Part shown: piece by piece, positions 43,623 through 54,282 of the stretch | Numbering within the stretch: the stretch's first letter is position 1 | Layout of the letters: each line of letters opens with the position of its first letter | Assembly (NCBI RefSeq): GCF_000403845.2 | Contig: NZ_KE159567.1 | Location: forward strand, 1,558,911-1,622,910 | Length of the DNA stretch: 64,000 nt | Direction: 5' to 3' | From: Eubacterium sp. 14-2 | GTDB taxonomy: Bacteria; Bacillota; Clostridia; Lachnospirales; Lachnospiraceae | The notes under the pieces: generated by a model | What the model was told of the DNA's origin: nothing | What the model saw: the letters and a program-made list of their open reading frames with translations, nothing else | The model's database searches: none | Position numbers and translations under genes: made by a program

Positions 43623-46137
43623 TCGTGTAATTTGCTGCCTGACATTTTCACTTCTTATGGGAATTCTTGCTGAAAAGTACGGGAGCCTGTGGCCGGCAGG
43701 CGGATTGCTGGCTCTTCTTCTGTACACCGGACTGGTAATTGTCCGATGTCAGGAGCATCCCTGGCGGGTGATACTGATTCGGAGCGCTGCCTGTGTTCTG
43801 ATGTTTTGTTTCGGTCTGTCCCGGTTCCAGGAGGAACAGAGTCTGCGGGACAGACTGGAAGGAGTGTTAAAAGAAGGAGACAGGCTTACCGTTCAGGGAG
43901 AAGTCAGCAGAAAAGAAGAGAAACAGGAGCAGTGTCTTTATTACCTGACAGATACCAGGATACTGGCAGATGGCAGGATTTATCCCGGCAGCGGGATTCT
44001 TGTATACAGTTCTGAACGTCATATTCAACGGGGAGATATTCTGAAAGTGACCGGAGAATATGAACCATTTCAAACAGCCCTGAATGAAGGGAATTTCAAC
44101 GAAAAACAATATTACCAGAGCAGAAAAACGGAATTTCGCCTGTATGCACAACAGGAAATGGTGGTGTCCAAAGAGGGCAGAGAATTTATCCGGGTTCTGG
44201 AAAAAATACGACGAAAACTCAGGGAAACCTACCAGAGGTGCATGTCTGAAAAAAATGCCGGACTGATGGCCGATATGACACTGGGGGATAAATCTTTGCT
44301 GGAGCCGGAGAGCAGGGACCTTTATCAGGCGGCAGGCATCGGACATATTCTGGCCATTTCCGGCCTGCATGTGTCTCTGGCCGGTATGGGTGTGTACCGG
44401 CTGCTGCAAAAGTGTTCCTGTCCCTTTACTGTGCGGATTCTGCTGTCAGCAGGAGCAGTATGCAGTTTTGCCACAATGTCCGGTATGGAAATTTCCACCT
44501 TTCGGGCAGTCTGTATGTTCTGTCTGTCTCTGACGGCCCGGATTCTGGGCTGCAGTTATGATTCTCTGACAGCCCTTGGAGTCAGCGGAGCCCTTCAGCT
44601 CTGGGAAAATCCCTTTCTGCCGGACAATACAGGATTTCTGTTTTCTTACGGAGCAGTTCTGGGGGTAACAGCGGCGGCCCGGATTCTGAGAAAAGACAGA
44701 GAACAGGAAAACAGGAAAGAAAAAACAGATGAAACCAGAAAGGGATTTTTCAGAAAAGCAGGAAAGCTGCTTAAGCAGTGGAAAGATACCATAAGTATGA
44801 GTTTTTATATTCAGCTTGCCACTCTGCCTTTATCCCTGTATTTCTATTACGAAATCTCCTGTTACAGTATACTGGTAAACGGGTGCGTATTGCCCTTTCT
44901 GGGTCTTTTGCTGGGGCTGGGATTTCTGGGCGCCGCAGCAGGAAGCATTTTTCCTGCTGTGGGAAATGTGATTCTGGGCCCTGTGGGATGGATGCTTACA
45001 GGAAATGAGATAATCTGCCGCAGCGCTTTAAATCTGCCGGGAGCAGTATTTCTGGCGGGGAAGCCGGATATCAGACTGGTATTTGCTTATTATGGAATTC
45101 TGGGACTGGTATGGTACCTGTGCCATTTCAGCAGTAAACTGTCCGGACGTCCCTTTAAACACACCGATAATTCCTCTTCTGAATCAGTACAGTCTCCGTG
45201 GTACAGAGTGGGAAAAATTGCCGCGGGGGCAGGAATTACGGCAGCTCTTGGGATGCTCCTGTTTTTGCGGGAAGGGCCTCAGTTTGAAATTGCTGTGCTG
45301 GATGTGGGGCAGGGAGACGGAATTTTTATTCAGACAGAAGAAGGGGAACATTTTTTTGTGGATGGAGGCAGCAGTGATGTGAAGCAGGTGGGTACCCGAC
45401 GGATTCTGCCCTTTCTGAAATCCAGAGGAATTACATCTGTCAGAGGATGGATTGTGTCCCATGCAGATGCGGATCATATCAGCGGACTGAAAGAACTGCT
45501 GGAAAAGGGATACCGGGTGGAATATCTGATTGCTGCCAGAGGTATGGCGGAAGATGAGAACGCGGAATCATTACTGGAACTGGCAAAAAAGGCAGGCTGC
45601 CAGGTGGTTTTGGCAGTTCCCGGCATGAAGTTTGGCACAGAAAATACGAAATTTACGGTTTTTCATCCGGAACCTGATGTACATAAAAGGGGAAAAGAAG
45701 ACCGAAATGGCAATTCTCTTGTGGTTGCCCTGGAACATCAGGGTTTTACCGGAATGTTTACCGGAGACATCGGCGCGGAGCAGGAACAGCAGATCGCCCG
45801 GCAGCAGGTGAAAACATGGATGAAAGAGCGGGGAATAAATCATGTGGATTTCTACAAATCTTCCCATCACGGTTCAAATGGTTCCAACAGCCGGGAACTG
45901 CTGGAGATTTTTTCTCCAAAGGTGACGACTGTTTCCTGCGGAAAGGGAAATTCCTATGGACATCCGGGCAGGGAGGCTCTGGAGCGGATAAGAGAGGCCG
46001 GAAGCAGGATATTCTGTACTATGGAAAAAGGTCAGATTACCCTTTGGCCGAAGGGAGATGAAATTGCTGTCCGATTTATGACCGATGACAGAACAGTTCA
46101 GCTTCCTGAGATTGAAAAAGGAGCAGAATTATGGTAG
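43615..46137 (+). CDS. comEC: DNA uptake channel ComEC/Rec2
   Basis: An 840-residue membrane protein that carries single-stranded DNA across the membrane. N-terminal helices and an OB-like region come first. The Competence domain (GHILAISGLHVSLAGMGVYR near 245) comes next, then a C-terminal metallo-beta-lactamase fold with VGQGDGIFIQT, SHADADHISGL and SSHHGSNGSN. GTG 43615, behind GAGGGGG and overlapping the previous gene by 8 bases, is preferred. With the comEA-like gene this suggests competence potential; no pilus genes are in view. Confidence 0.92.
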   Translation: MTDRVICCLTFSLLMGILAEKYGSLWPAGGLLALLLYTGLVIVRCQEHPWRVILIRSAACVLMFCFGLSRFQEEQSLRDRLEGVLKEGDRLTVQGEVSRKEEKQEQCLYYLTDTRILADGRIYPGSGILVYSSERHIQRGDILKVTGEYEPFQTALNEGNFNEKQYYQSRKTEFRLYAQQEMVVSKEGREFIRVLEKIRRKLRETYQRCMSEKNAGLMADMTLGDKSLLEPESRDLYQAAGIGHILAISGLHVSLAGMGVYRLLQKCSCPFTVRILLSAGAVCSFATMSGMEISTFRAVCMFCLSLTARILGCSYDSLTALGVSGALQLWENPFLPDNTGFLFSYGAVLGVTAAARILRKDREQENRKEKTDETRKGFFRKAGKLLKQWKDTISMSFYIQLATLPLSLYFYYEISCYSILVNGCVLPFLGLLLGLGFLGAAAGSIFPAVGNVILGPVGWMLTGNEIICRSALNLPGAVFLAGKPDIRLVFAYYGILGLVWYLCHFSSKLSGRPFKHTDNSSSESVQSPWYRVGKIAAGAGITAALGMLLFLREGPQFEIAVLDVGQGDGIFIQTEEGEHFFVDGGSSDVKQVGTRRILPFLKSRGITSVRGWIVSHADADHISGLKELLEKGYRVEYLIAARGMAEDENAESLLELAKKAGCQVVLAVPGMKFGTENTKFTVFHPEPDVHKRGKEDRNGNSLVVALEHQGFTGMFTGDIGAEQEQQIARQQVKTWMKERGINHVDFYKSSHHGSNGSNSRELLEIFSPKVTTVSCGKGNSYGHPGREALERIREAGSRIFCTMEKGQITLWPKGDEIAVRFMTDDRTVQLPEIEKGAELW

Positions 46138-46204
46138 TATAGAAAGAAAATAAGATGGGAATCACAATAATCAGAGCATTCAGCATAAAAAGGAGCAGGC
46201 ATTT

Positions 46205-47200
46205 ATGAAAAGCATAGATGAGGATATAAAAAAGGGCAGTTTTCAGTCAGTGTACCTGCTGTACGGAGAGGAAGCCTATCTGAAAAAGCAGTACAGACAG
46301 AAGTTAAAACTTGCTTTATCTTCTGAGGGTGATACCATGAATACAGGAATTTATGAGGGAAAACAAATCAATCCGGAAGAACTGATTGATTTGGCGGAAA
46401 CACTTCCCTTTTTGGCAGAGCACCGGTTGATTCTGGTGGAGAATAGCGGTTTTTTCAAATCTTCCTGCGATAAACTGGCAGATTATATGAAACAGATTGC
46501 ACCGGCTGCCTGTTTTGTGTTTGTGGAAGATGAGGTGGATAAGCGCAGTAAAATGTATAAGGCTGTAAAAAATGCAGGGAGAGTGGTGGAGTTTGCCAGA
46601 CAGAAGGAGGGGCTTCTGACAAAGTGGATTCTCACCCGTCTCAGACGGGAAAATAAAAAAATTACCCAGCCGGTTATGGAGCTTTTTCTGGAAACAGCAG
46701 GAAACGACATGGAGAATATAGACAGGGAACTGGAAAAGCTGTTTTGCTATACCCTGGGGCGGGAAGTCATTACAGCGGAAGATGTGGAAGCCGTATGTGT
46801 GGGACAGACCACCGGGAGAATTTTTGACATGGTAAATTATATTGCAGAGCAGAGGCAGAGACAGGCCCTGGAGCTTTACTATGACCTTCTCGCACTGAAA
46901 GAACCATCTATGCGGATTCTGTTTCTGGTGGCCCGGCAGTTTCAGAGTTTACTCCTTGTGAAGGAACTGCGCAATCAGGGGTATGATTCAAAAGCCATTT
47001 CTTCCAGGCTGGGGATTCCTGAATTTGCGGCCCGGAAACATCTTGCCCAGTCAGGGCATTTTACGCCGGAACAGCTGAAAAAGGCTGTCTCAGACTGTGT
47101 GCAGGCAGAAGAGGATGTCAAAACCGGAACTATGAATGACCGGATGGCAGTGGAGGTGCTGATTGTCCGTCTGAGCAGTAAGAACTGTAACTCAGGGTAA
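46205..47200 (+). CDS. holA: DNA polymerase III delta subunit
   Basis: A 331-residue clamp-loader subunit. VYLLYGEEAYLKKQYRQKLK at residue 15 and AETLPFLAEHRLILVENSGF near 65 are typical of HolA, followed by the family's helical collar domain. It follows comEC by 67 bases, the usual order in Firmicutes, and shares a terminator with rpsT. Confidence 0.92.
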   Translation: MKSIDEDIKKGSFQSVYLLYGEEAYLKKQYRQKLKLALSSEGDTMNTGIYEGKQINPEELIDLAETLPFLAEHRLILVENSGFFKSSCDKLADYMKQIAPAACFVFVEDEVDKRSKMYKAVKNAGRVVEFARQKEGLLTKWILTRLRRENKKITQPVMELFLETAGNDMENIDRELEKLFCYTLGREVITAEDVEAVCVGQTTGRIFDMVNYIAEQRQRQALELYYDLLALKEPSMRILFLVARQFQSLLLVKELRNQGYDSKAISSRLGIPEFAARKHLAQSGHFTPEQLKKAVSDCVQAEEDVKTGTMNDRMAVEVLIVRLSSKNCNSG

Positions 47201-47316
47201 GAAGAATGGACTGAAAAGTCGCAGGTTTTCCTGGAGTTATCGTTGCTGACGTTGTCATAATAATAATTCCTGGCAATACAATTTGCAGAAAATGACAAAC
47301 AGAAAATGATACACAG

Positions 47317-47352
47317 AAAAAAGAAGCCGACTGACGGTATCGGCTTCTTTTT
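47317..47352. terminator. bidirectional terminator, holA/rpsT
   Basis: AAAAAGAAGCCGA pairs with TCGGCTTCTTTTT around a 9-base loop. T-runs follow the stem in both directions. Confidence 0.9.
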
Positions 47353-47373
47353 ATGATTTCCTTTTTATAAAAA

Positions 47374-47637
47374 CTAAGCAATGTTGTTTACAGCTTTGGT
47401 AAGCTGAGAAACTTTTCTGGCTGCATTGTTTTTGTGATAAACACCTTTGGAAGCAGCTCTGCTGATCTGAGAAATAGCAGCGGTTAATGCTGCCTGTGCA
47501 GCCTCCTTATCATTTGCTGTAATAGCAGCTTCTACCTTTTTAACAGAAGTTTTAACAGCAGATCTGATAGATTTGTTGCGGGCTGTTCTTGTTGCAGTTA
47601 CTAAAATTCTCTTTTTTGCTGATTTGATGTTAGCCAA
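47374..47637 (-). CDS. rpsT: 30S ribosomal protein S20
   Basis: An 87-residue protein: (M)ANIKSAKKRILVTATRTARN at the start and YHKNNAARKVSQLTKAV at the end are S20. The start codon is TTG at 47637 with GGAGG 7 bases upstream on the minus strand; no ATG fits the conserved N-terminus. A non-ATG start is also used by rpsT in E. coli, where it is linked to autoregulation. Confidence 0.95.
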   Translation of the reverse strand: MANIKSAKKRILVTATRTARNKSIRSAVKTSVKKVEAAITANDKEAAQAALTAAISQISRAASKGVYHKNNAARKVSQLTKAVNNIA

Positions 47638-47767
47638 TCCGTACACCTCCAATTTTATAAAAGTATGACAATCCAGTTGACTGTTATGCGGAAAAAGGAT
47701 TGTACTGTATTCTACAGTTGTTTCATTAAATCCGGACACGGACGTTCTAATGTAAACATACTCATAT

Positions 47768-47796
47768 ATTCTAGTCCCAAATTTTCAGTCTGTCAA
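47768..47796 (-). promoter_or_regulatory. rpsT promoter
   Basis: On the minus strand TTGACA (47796-47791), 17 bases, TAGAAT (47773-47768), 130 bases before the TTG start. The leader is long enough for autoregulation. Confidence 0.75.
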
Positions 47797-47880
47797 TACA
47801 TATTCCAACACTTTTTGTAAAAAATAGTTATTGCTGCATAAGATGAAATGAAAACTGGAAATATTCTTGGAGGGATTGTT

Positions 47881-48831
47881 ATGGAACAGTTTCAGGTGCG
47901 TACAGATCTGGCATTGGAAACCCGTGAGAAATTTGAAGAGGACAATGTGGAAATCAAAGGAGTGCGGGTAGAAGAAGAATATCGGGAAAAATCAGAAATT
48001 AAAATTACCACCATGGTAATCGAGACAGAAAACGGGGCAAAAGCCATGGGAAAACCCAAAGGGACCTATATTACACTGGAAGCAGCCAATATGGACTGCC
48101 AGGACGAGGACTACCATCGGGAAATTTCCCTTGAGCTGGCAAAAATCATCCGGAAGCTCCTGCCTCCGAAAAAAGAAACGCTGTCGGTACTGGTGGCGGG
48201 GCTGGGAAACCGGGAAGTAACGCCCGATGCTCTTGGGCCCAGGGTGGTGGACAACATGTTGATTACCCGTCATGTACTGAAAGAATTTGGAAAATATGCA
48301 TTCGGAGAAGAAGAGGTAAATGCGGTCAGCGGAATTGTGCCCGGGGTGATGGCCCAGACCGGAATGGAAAGCCAGGAAATTATCCGCGGTGTTGTGGATG
48401 AAACGAAACCCGATGTGATGATTGCCATTGATGCGCTGGCAGCCAGAAGTACCAGAAGGTTAAGCCGAACCATACAGATTACAGATACCGGTATTAATCC
48501 CGGTTCCGGCGTGGGGAACCACCGCCATGGCCTGTCAGAAAAAACCATGGGAATTCCCGTAATAGCCATCGGGGTGCCTACGGTTGTGGATGCGGCCACC
48601 ATCGTAAATGATACCATGCATACCCTGATTCAGGCCATGGAGGAGAACAGCCACCTTGAGACCCTTACCACCGGGCTGAATGCATTGAATGACATGGAAA
48701 AATATGAACTGATTCGGGAACTTCTGTCTCCCCAGCTGAATACCATGTTTGTAACCCCGAAGGATATTGACGAATCCGTCAGACGTCTGAGTTTTACCCT
48801 TTCCGAAGGATTGAATATTGCATTTGCATAA
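47881..48831 (+). CDS. gpr: GPR spore protease
   Basis: A 316-residue germination protease that degrades small acid-soluble proteins. The N-terminus FQVRTDLALETRE carries the autoprocessing region. VLVAGLGNREVTPDALGPRV near residue 103 and IDALAARSTRRLSRTIQITD near 182 are diagnostic. ATG 47881 follows GGAGGG; an in-frame ATG at 47848 is further up. It marks the organism as a spore former and is expected under forespore sigma control. Confidence 0.95.
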   Translation: MEQFQVRTDLALETREKFEEDNVEIKGVRVEEEYREKSEIKITTMVIETENGAKAMGKPKGTYITLEAANMDCQDEDYHREISLELAKIIRKLLPPKKETLSVLVAGLGNREVTPDALGPRVVDNMLITRHVLKEFGKYAFGEEEVNAVSGIVPGVMAQTGMESQEIIRGVVDETKPDVMIAIDALAARSTRRLSRTIQITDTGINPGSGVGNHRHGLSEKTMGIPVIAIGVPTVVDAATIVNDTMHTLIQAMEENSHLETLTTGLNALNDMEKYELIRELLSPQLNTMFVTPKDIDESVRRLSFTLSEGLNIAFA

Positions 48832-48912
48832 ATATTTTCGTACAGGCATATATTTAATTATTCAATATAAATATAACTGCCTTTTTGCAGACGACGGATA
48901 AGGAAGACGGGA

Positions 48913-50199
48913 ATGGGGAATTTTTCAGGAAAAGAGAGAAGAAGGAAAGTCAGGAGTTATACAGGAGGGGTTCTGCTGCTTGTAAGCCTCCTGTTTGTAT
49001 TTGTATGTTATCAGAACATGTCGGAAACGGGAAAAGCGCCTGCAGTAAAACAGGTTATCTCCTGGATAAAAGAAGAGATTGCGGTGGGAGCCTTTAAAAA
49101 CTGCATGATGATTATGATAACAGAAAAAGACCAGGAACAGTCTCCCACACTGGGGGCCTGGTTTCTGGAAAAACTGGAACAGACTTATCCGGTCTGCCAG
49201 TTCAGCGAAACCATGACGGAGTATAATACCAGGGTGGAAAGCGACCTGGCCGGAGCGCTGCTGGCAGAAAATGAGCGGGAAGGGGAAAAATCTCCGGAGG
49301 AACAGGGAGGCCAGGAAACTCCGGAGGAACAGGAAAGCCAGGAAACTCCGGAGGAACAGAAGACAGAAGAAAGCAAAACGGAACAGAAAAAGAAAGACGA
49401 ACAGGAACAGGCGGAAACTTCTGTGGATGCAGAGGGAAAAGCCCTGGAGATTTCCAGAGAAAAATTAAATGATTTTGACTATCTGGTGCAGAATTTTTAT
49501 CAGATTGACCGTACCACCACCATTGACAGCAGCCAGCTGAATGCAGACGCGCTTCTTGGAAAGAGTATGAAGCTGGAAAAGGGAGCTGAAAATGTACAGA
49601 TTCTGATTTACCATACCCATTCCCAGGAAGGATACGCGGATTCCACACCGGGGGATACAGGTACCGGTGTGGTGGGCGTGGCGGAATATCTCACAACACT
49701 TTTGAGGGAAAAAGGATATAATGTTATGCACCACACCGGAGAATATGATGTAAAAGACAGAGATAATGCCTATTCTTATGCAGGACCGGCCCTGGAACAG
49801 ATTCTTGCGGAAAATCCGGAGATTGAAGTGGTGATTGATCTGCACCGGGACGGGGTTGCGGACACGACTCGCCTGGTGTCGGAGGTAAACGGAAAACAGA
49901 CTGCCCAGATTATGTTTTTCAACGGGCTGAGCCGAACCACTTCCAACGGTGATATCGCTTATCTGGCAAATCCGTTTCTGGCAGACAATCTGGCCTTTTC
50001 TTTTCAGCTTAAGCTGGCGGCGGAGGAATATTATCCCGGTTTTGCCAGGGCAAATTACCTGAAAGGTTACCGCTATAACCTGCATTACCGGCCCAAAAGC
50101 CTGCTGGTGGAGGTGGGCGCCCAGACCAATACGCTGGAAGAGGCCATGAATGCCATGGAGCCCCTGGCGGATATTTTACATAAAGTGCTGTCAGAATGA
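48913..50199 (+). CDS. spoIIP: stage II sporulation protein P
   Basis: A 428-residue membrane-anchored peptidoglycan hydrolase needed for engulfment. One transmembrane segment lies at residues 18-36. A Glu/Gln/Pro-rich linker with repeats of (Q)ETPEEQE (about 120-170) follows, then the amidase domain with IYHTHSQEGYADS near 233, VVIDLHRDGVAD near 313 and LLVEVGAQTNTLEEA near the end. It follows gpr, the conserved order. ATG 48913 is behind AAGGAAG. Confidence 0.93.
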   Translation: MGNFSGKERRRKVRSYTGGVLLLVSLLFVFVCYQNMSETGKAPAVKQVISWIKEEIAVGAFKNCMMIMITEKDQEQSPTLGAWFLEKLEQTYPVCQFSETMTEYNTRVESDLAGALLAENEREGEKSPEEQGGQETPEEQESQETPEEQKTEESKTEQKKKDEQEQAETSVDAEGKALEISREKLNDFDYLVQNFYQIDRTTTIDSSQLNADALLGKSMKLEKGAENVQILIYHTHSQEGYADSTPGDTGTGVVGVAEYLTTLLREKGYNVMHHTGEYDVKDRDNAYSYAGPALEQILAENPEIEVVIDLHRDGVADTTRLVSEVNGKQTAQIMFFNGLSRTTSNGDIAYLANPFLADNLAFSFQLKLAAEEYYPGFARANYLKGYRYNLHYRPKSLLVEVGAQTNTLEEAMNAMEPLADILHKVLSE

Positions 50200-50226
50200 T
50201 GTTCAATACCAATGGAGGAAACAGTG

Positions 50227-51090
50227 ATGGAAGAAGCAGGCAGAATCCGGTGGATGAACCGGGAGAATCTGGAACAGAAAGAGAGAAATCAGCAGGAAGA
50301 ACTGCTGCTGCAGTCCCTGTACAAACTGGAGCCGGAATACTGGAGCGGTGTGAAACTGGTGGAAGATTCCCTGTATGGAGCCTTCCGGATTCATGAGGGA
50401 GCACAGGGAACCGTCAGCGCTGCCTTTTTGCTGAATGAGCAGGATTTCATTCTGGTAACCGGGAAAGAAGAAAAAGAGATTCTGCTGCGGTCTGAAAACC
50501 CTCCCATGGAGGAAGGGCTGGAAGAGCTTTTTGAGGCTGTTTTAAAGCGGGGCCAGCAGAAAGTGGAACGGATGGAAAAATATCTGATTGACATGGAACA
50601 GGAAATTGTGAAAGGAAAAATCAACCGGAACCGAAATCAGAATATTTTTGAGTGTAAACGTTCTCTGGCGGTGTGGAAAAATGATTATGTGCAGTTTCTG
50701 AATGTGGTGGAGGGGATCAACGGACTGGAACAGAAAAAGAAAGAAGGACGGGGGCAGATTTTAAATGAGGAATCTGCCTGTTTTTTTCGTGTCTATGAAA
50801 ATAAGCTGCGGCGCCTCACCGAGGAGACCCAGTTTCTGTACGAAGAACTGGTGCATATCCGGGAAGCGCTGGATGCGGCGCTGTCCTATGAACAGAATCA
50901 CATCATGAAGGTGTTCACCACAGTCACTACGGTTTTCATGCCCCTTTCTTTGATTGCAGGCTGGTACGGAATGAATTTTGCCGGAATGCCGGAGCTGGGC
51001 TGGAAATACGGCTATCCCTTTGCAGGTGTTTTAAGCGTGCTGGTGGTACTGGTATGTATCTGGTTTTTCCGGAAGAAAAAATTGTTTTAG
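50227..51090 (+). CDS. CorA-family divalent cation transporter
   Basis: A 287-residue protein. A cytoplasmic alpha/beta and long-helix region precedes two C-terminal transmembrane segments. The first ends in the CorA signature YGMNF near residue 254, with the family's VTTVFMPLSLIAGWYGMNF. ATG 50227 is chosen because GGAGG at 50214-50218 is 8 bases upstream. It sits between spoIIP and lepA, where most relatives have no gene. Magnesium or cobalt is the likely ion. Confidence 0.85.
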   Translation: MEEAGRIRWMNRENLEQKERNQQEELLLQSLYKLEPEYWSGVKLVEDSLYGAFRIHEGAQGTVSAAFLLNEQDFILVTGKEEKEILLRSENPPMEEGLEELFEAVLKRGQQKVERMEKYLIDMEQEIVKGKINRNRNQNIFECKRSLAVWKNDYVQFLNVVEGINGLEQKKKEGRGQILNEESACFFRVYENKLRRLTEETQFLYEELVHIREALDAALSYEQNHIMKVFTTVTTVFMPLSLIAGWYGMNFAGMPELGWKYGYPFAGVLSVLVVLVCIWFFRKKKLF

Positions 51091-51100
51091 GAAAAAAAGA

Positions 51101-51129
51101 TTGCGAAGATACAGGCGAGAGTATATACT
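51101..51129 (+). promoter_or_regulatory. lepA promoter
   Basis: TTGCGA (51101-51106), 17 bases, TATACT (51124-51129), 51 bases before lepA. Confidence 0.6.
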
Positions 51130-51179
51130 ATAGTCTGAAACGTAACGAAACAGAGATAACAGGAGGATTTTGAAAGATC

Positions 51180-52994
51180 ATGGCAGCAACGGACCAAAGT
51201 AAAATCAGGAATTTTTGCATTATTGCACATATAGACCACGGAAAATCCACACTGGCGGACCGCATTATCGAGAAAACCGGCCTTCTCACCAGCCGGGAAA
51301 TGCAGGCCCAGGTCCTTGACAATATGGAACTGGAACGGGAACGGGGCATTACCATCAAGGCTCAGACGGTACGAATTGTATATCAGGCGCAGAATGGAGA
51401 AGAATACATATTCAATCTGATTGACACGCCGGGACATGTGGATTTTAATTATGAGGTATCCAGAAGCCTGGCAGCATGCGACGGGGCGGTGCTGGTGGTG
51501 GATGCAGCTCAGGGAATCGAAGCCCAGACGCTGGCAAACGTATACCTTGCACTGGATCATGACCTGGATATTCTTCCTGTCATCAATAAAATAGATCTGC
51601 CCAGTGCCCAGCCGGAGCGGGTAATTGAGGAAATCGAAGACGTTATAGGCCTGGAAGCTCAGGATGCACCCAGGATTTCCGCAAAAACCGGACAGAACAT
51701 CGAAGAAGTGTTAGAACAGATTGTGGCAAAAATTCCGGCGCCGGGAGGAAATCCGGACAACCCTTTACAGGCATTGATTTTTGACTCCCTGTATGATTCC
51801 TACAAAGGGGTTATTGTGTTCTGCCGTATCAAGGAAGGCCGGGTAAAACCGGGTACCACCATTAAAATGATGGCCACAGGAGCCAGAGCCGACGTGGTGG
51901 AGGTGGGCTATTTCGGTGCAGGACAGTTTATTCCCTGTGAGGAACTCAGCGCCGGAATGGTGGGTTATCTGACTGCCAGCCTGAAAAATGTCAGGGACAC
52001 ACAGGTGGGAGACACCATTACAGATGCGGACCATCCCTGCGGGGAACCCCTTCCGGGATATAAAAAGGTAAACTCCATGGTCTACTGCGGCATGTACCCG
52101 GCAGACGGCGCCAGATACCCGGATCTGCGGGATGCGCTGGAAAAACTTCAGTTAAACGATGCGGCTCTGCAGTTTGAGCCGGAAACATCCATTGCGCTGG
52201 GCTTTGGATTCCGCTGCGGTTTTCTGGGACTGCTGCACCTGGAAATTATTCAGGAGCGTCTGGAGCGGGAATATAATCTGGACCTGGTGACTACGGCGCC
52301 CGGTGTTATTTATAAAGTCCATAAGACCAACGGGGAAGTGATTGAACTGACCAATCCTTCCAACCTGCCGGATCCGGCGGAGATTGAATATATGGAAGAA
52401 CCGGTAGTCAGTGCGGAAATCATGGTGACCAGTGATTATATCGGGGCCATTATGGATTTGTGCCAGGAGCGCCGGGGAATTTATGTAAGCATGGAATATA
52501 TGGAAGAAACCAGAGCCCTGCTGAAATATGAACTGCCCTTAAATGAAATTATCTATGACTTTTTTGACGCCCTGAAATCACGGTCCAGAGGCTATGCCTC
52601 CTTTGACTATGAGATGAAAGGCTATGCTCGTTCGGAACTGGTGAAACTGGATATCCTGATTAATAAGGAAGAAGTGGATGCCCTGTCTTTCATTGTCCAC
52701 AGCGGAACCGCTTATGAGCGGGGAAGAAAAATGTGTGAAAAATTAAAAGAAGAGATACCAAGGCATCTGTTTGAAATTCCGGTTCAGGCGGCCATTGGAA
52801 GCAAGGTTATCGCCAGGGAAACGGTGAAAGCCATGCGCAAGGATGTGCTTGCAAAATGTTATGGCGGGGATATTTCCAGAAAGCGGAAGCTGCTGGAGAA
52901 GCAGAAAGAGGGAAAGAAACGGATGCGCCAGATAGGTAACGTGGAAATTCCCCAGAAAGCCTTTATGAGCGTGCTGAAACTGGATGACAAATAG
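51180..52994 (+). CDS. lepA: elongation factor 4 (LepA)
   Basis: A 604-residue translational GTPase. G1 is [14 protein letters not shown]3 is [12 protein letters not shown] and G4 is NKIDLP. The LepA-specific C-terminal domain ends [22 protein letters not shown] lies about 12 bases before the ATG. hemW follows immediately, the usual clostridial order. Confidence 0.97.
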   Translation: MAATDQSKIRNFCIIAHIDHGKSTLADRIIEKTGLLTSREMQAQVLDNMELERERGITIKAQTVRIVYQAQNGEEYIFNLIDTPGHVDFNYEVSRSLAACDGAVLVVDAAQGIEAQTLANVYLALDHDLDILPVINKIDLPSAQPERVIEEIEDVIGLEAQDAPRISAKTGQNIEEVLEQIVAKIPAPGGNPDNPLQALIFDSLYDSYKGVIVFCRIKEGRVKPGTTIKMMATGARADVVEVGYFGAGQFIPCEELSAGMVGYLTASLKNVRDTQVGDTITDADHPCGEPLPGYKKVNSMVYCGMYPADGARYPDLRDALEKLQLNDAALQFEPETSIALGFGFRCGFLGLLHLEIIQERLEREYNLDLVTTAPGVIYKVHKTNGEVIELTNPSNLPDPAEIEYMEEPVVSAEIMVTSDYIGAIMDLCQERRGIYVSMEYMEETRALLKYELPLNEIIYDFFDALKSRSRGYASFDYEMKGYARSELVKLDILINKEEVDALSFIVHSGTAYERGRKMCEKLKEEIPRHLFEIPVQAAIGSKVIARETVKAMRKDVLAKCYGGDISRKRKLLEKQKEGKKRMRQIGNVEIPQKAFMSVLKLDDK

Positions 52995-53010
52995 ACACTG
53001 GAGCCGATTT

Positions 53011-54282
53011 ATGAAACCTTTTTCCGAAAAAGAAAACAGAAGGAATCTGGAGCTGTATCTGCATATTCCCTTTTGTGTGCGAAAATGCAGTTACTGCGAT
53101 TTTCTGTCCATGCCGGCAGAAGAAACACTCCGCAGACAGTATGTGGACATGCTGTTGACAGAACTCAGAGAAAAGGGGCGATTTTGCAGAGGATATCAGG
53201 TTTCCACTGTGTTTTTCGGAGGCGGCACACCTTCCCTCCTGTCAGGTGTGCAGATTGCGGAACTGATGGAGGAAGTAAGGAACAGCTTCAGCCTGGAGCC
53301 GGAGGCGGAGATTACGCTGGAATGCAATCCCGGTACTCTGGACAGACAGAAACTTTTATTCTGCAGAAATTCCGGAATCAACCGGCTGAGCATGGGGCTG
53401 CAGTCTGCCAGCAACAGGGAGCTGGAGCTTCTGGGGCGTATCCATACCTTTGAGGAATTTCTGGAAAATTTTGCACTGGCCCGGAAAATGGGATTTGAAA
53501 ATATAAATCTGGATTTAATATCCGGACTTCCCAGGCAGACCGTAGAAGACTGGAGAGATACACTGGAAAAGGTGCTGGCCCTGCGGCCGGATCATATTTC
53601 TGCCTACAGCCTGATGGTGGAAGAAGGGACGCTTTTTTTTGAACAGTACGGGGCGGACGAGCTGCGCCGGGAACAGGGGGAACATCCCGAAATCCTGCCG
53701 GAAGAAGAAACAGAGCGGGAGATGTATGAGCTGACCCGTAATCTGCTGGAGGAAAAGGGATATCATCGTTACGAGATTTCCAATTATGCCAGGACAGGCA
53801 GAGAATGCCGCCACAATACCGGCTACTGGCAAAGAGTTCCCTATCTGGGTCTGGGTCTGGGAAGCGCTTCCCTGATGGAAGAGAAGCGGTTTTCCAATCC
53901 CAGGGATCTGGAGACGTACCTGAAGGGACAGTATGTGGATCTGTCCCGGATTCTTCAGAAAGGTCCGGAAAACCCAGGGAGAGAATCCGGGAATGGGCCA
54001 GGGGAGCAGCAAAATCTGCCGGCGGAAGTGACAGTGCTGGACAAAACACAGCAGATGGAGGAATTTATGTTTCTGGGCCTTCGCATGACAGAAGGCATTT
54101 CCAGAGCAGAATTCCGCCGGCAGTTTGGAATGGAGCCGGAAGGCATTTACGGGGCCAGGCTGCAGAAGTTTCAGAGCCAGGGGCTGGTGGAACAGAAAGA
54201 AGGCAGGATTTTCCTGACAGAGGCGGGAATCGGAGTGAGCAATTATGTACTGAGCGGATTCCTGGTGGAACAGGATGGATAA
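53011..54282 (+). CDS. hemW: radical SAM heme chaperone HemW
   Basis: A 423-residue radical SAM protein. The cluster motif is CVRKCSYCDF near residue 22 (Cx3Cx2C), with FFGGGTPSLL and NPGT segments following; HemW-type ISNYARTGRECRHNTGYW lies near 260. HemW inserts heme into respiratory proteins. ATG 53011 behind GGAG is preferred to ATG 52984, which overlaps lepA. A Pro/Gly/Glu-rich insert lies near residues 320-345. hrcA, a common next gene, is absent. Confidence 0.92.
   Translation: MKPFSEKENRRNLELYLHIPFCVRKCSYCDFLSMPAEETLRRQYVDMLLTELREKGRFCRGYQVSTVFFGGGTPSLLSGVQIAELMEEVRNSFSLEPEAEITLECNPGTLDRQKLLFCRNSGINRLSMGLQSASNRELELLGRIHTFEEFLENFALARKMGFENINLDLISGLPRQTVEDWRDTLEKVLALRPDHISAYSLMVEEGTLFFEQYGADELRREQGEHPEILPEEETEREMYELTRNLLEEKGYHRYEISNYARTGRECRHNTGYWQRVPYLGLGLGSASLMEEKRFSNPRDLETYLKGQYVDLSRILQKGPENPGRESGNGPGEQQNLPAEVTVLDKTQQMEEFMFLGLRMTEGISRAEFRRQFGMEPEGIYGARLQKFQSQGLVEQKEGRIFLTEAGIGVSNYVLSGFLVEQDG

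Noticed and set aside
49300-49380. Short repeats in spoIIP as a possible CRISPR or satellite
   Set aside because: They encode a Glu/Gln/Pro linker in frame within SpoIIP and lack spacers.
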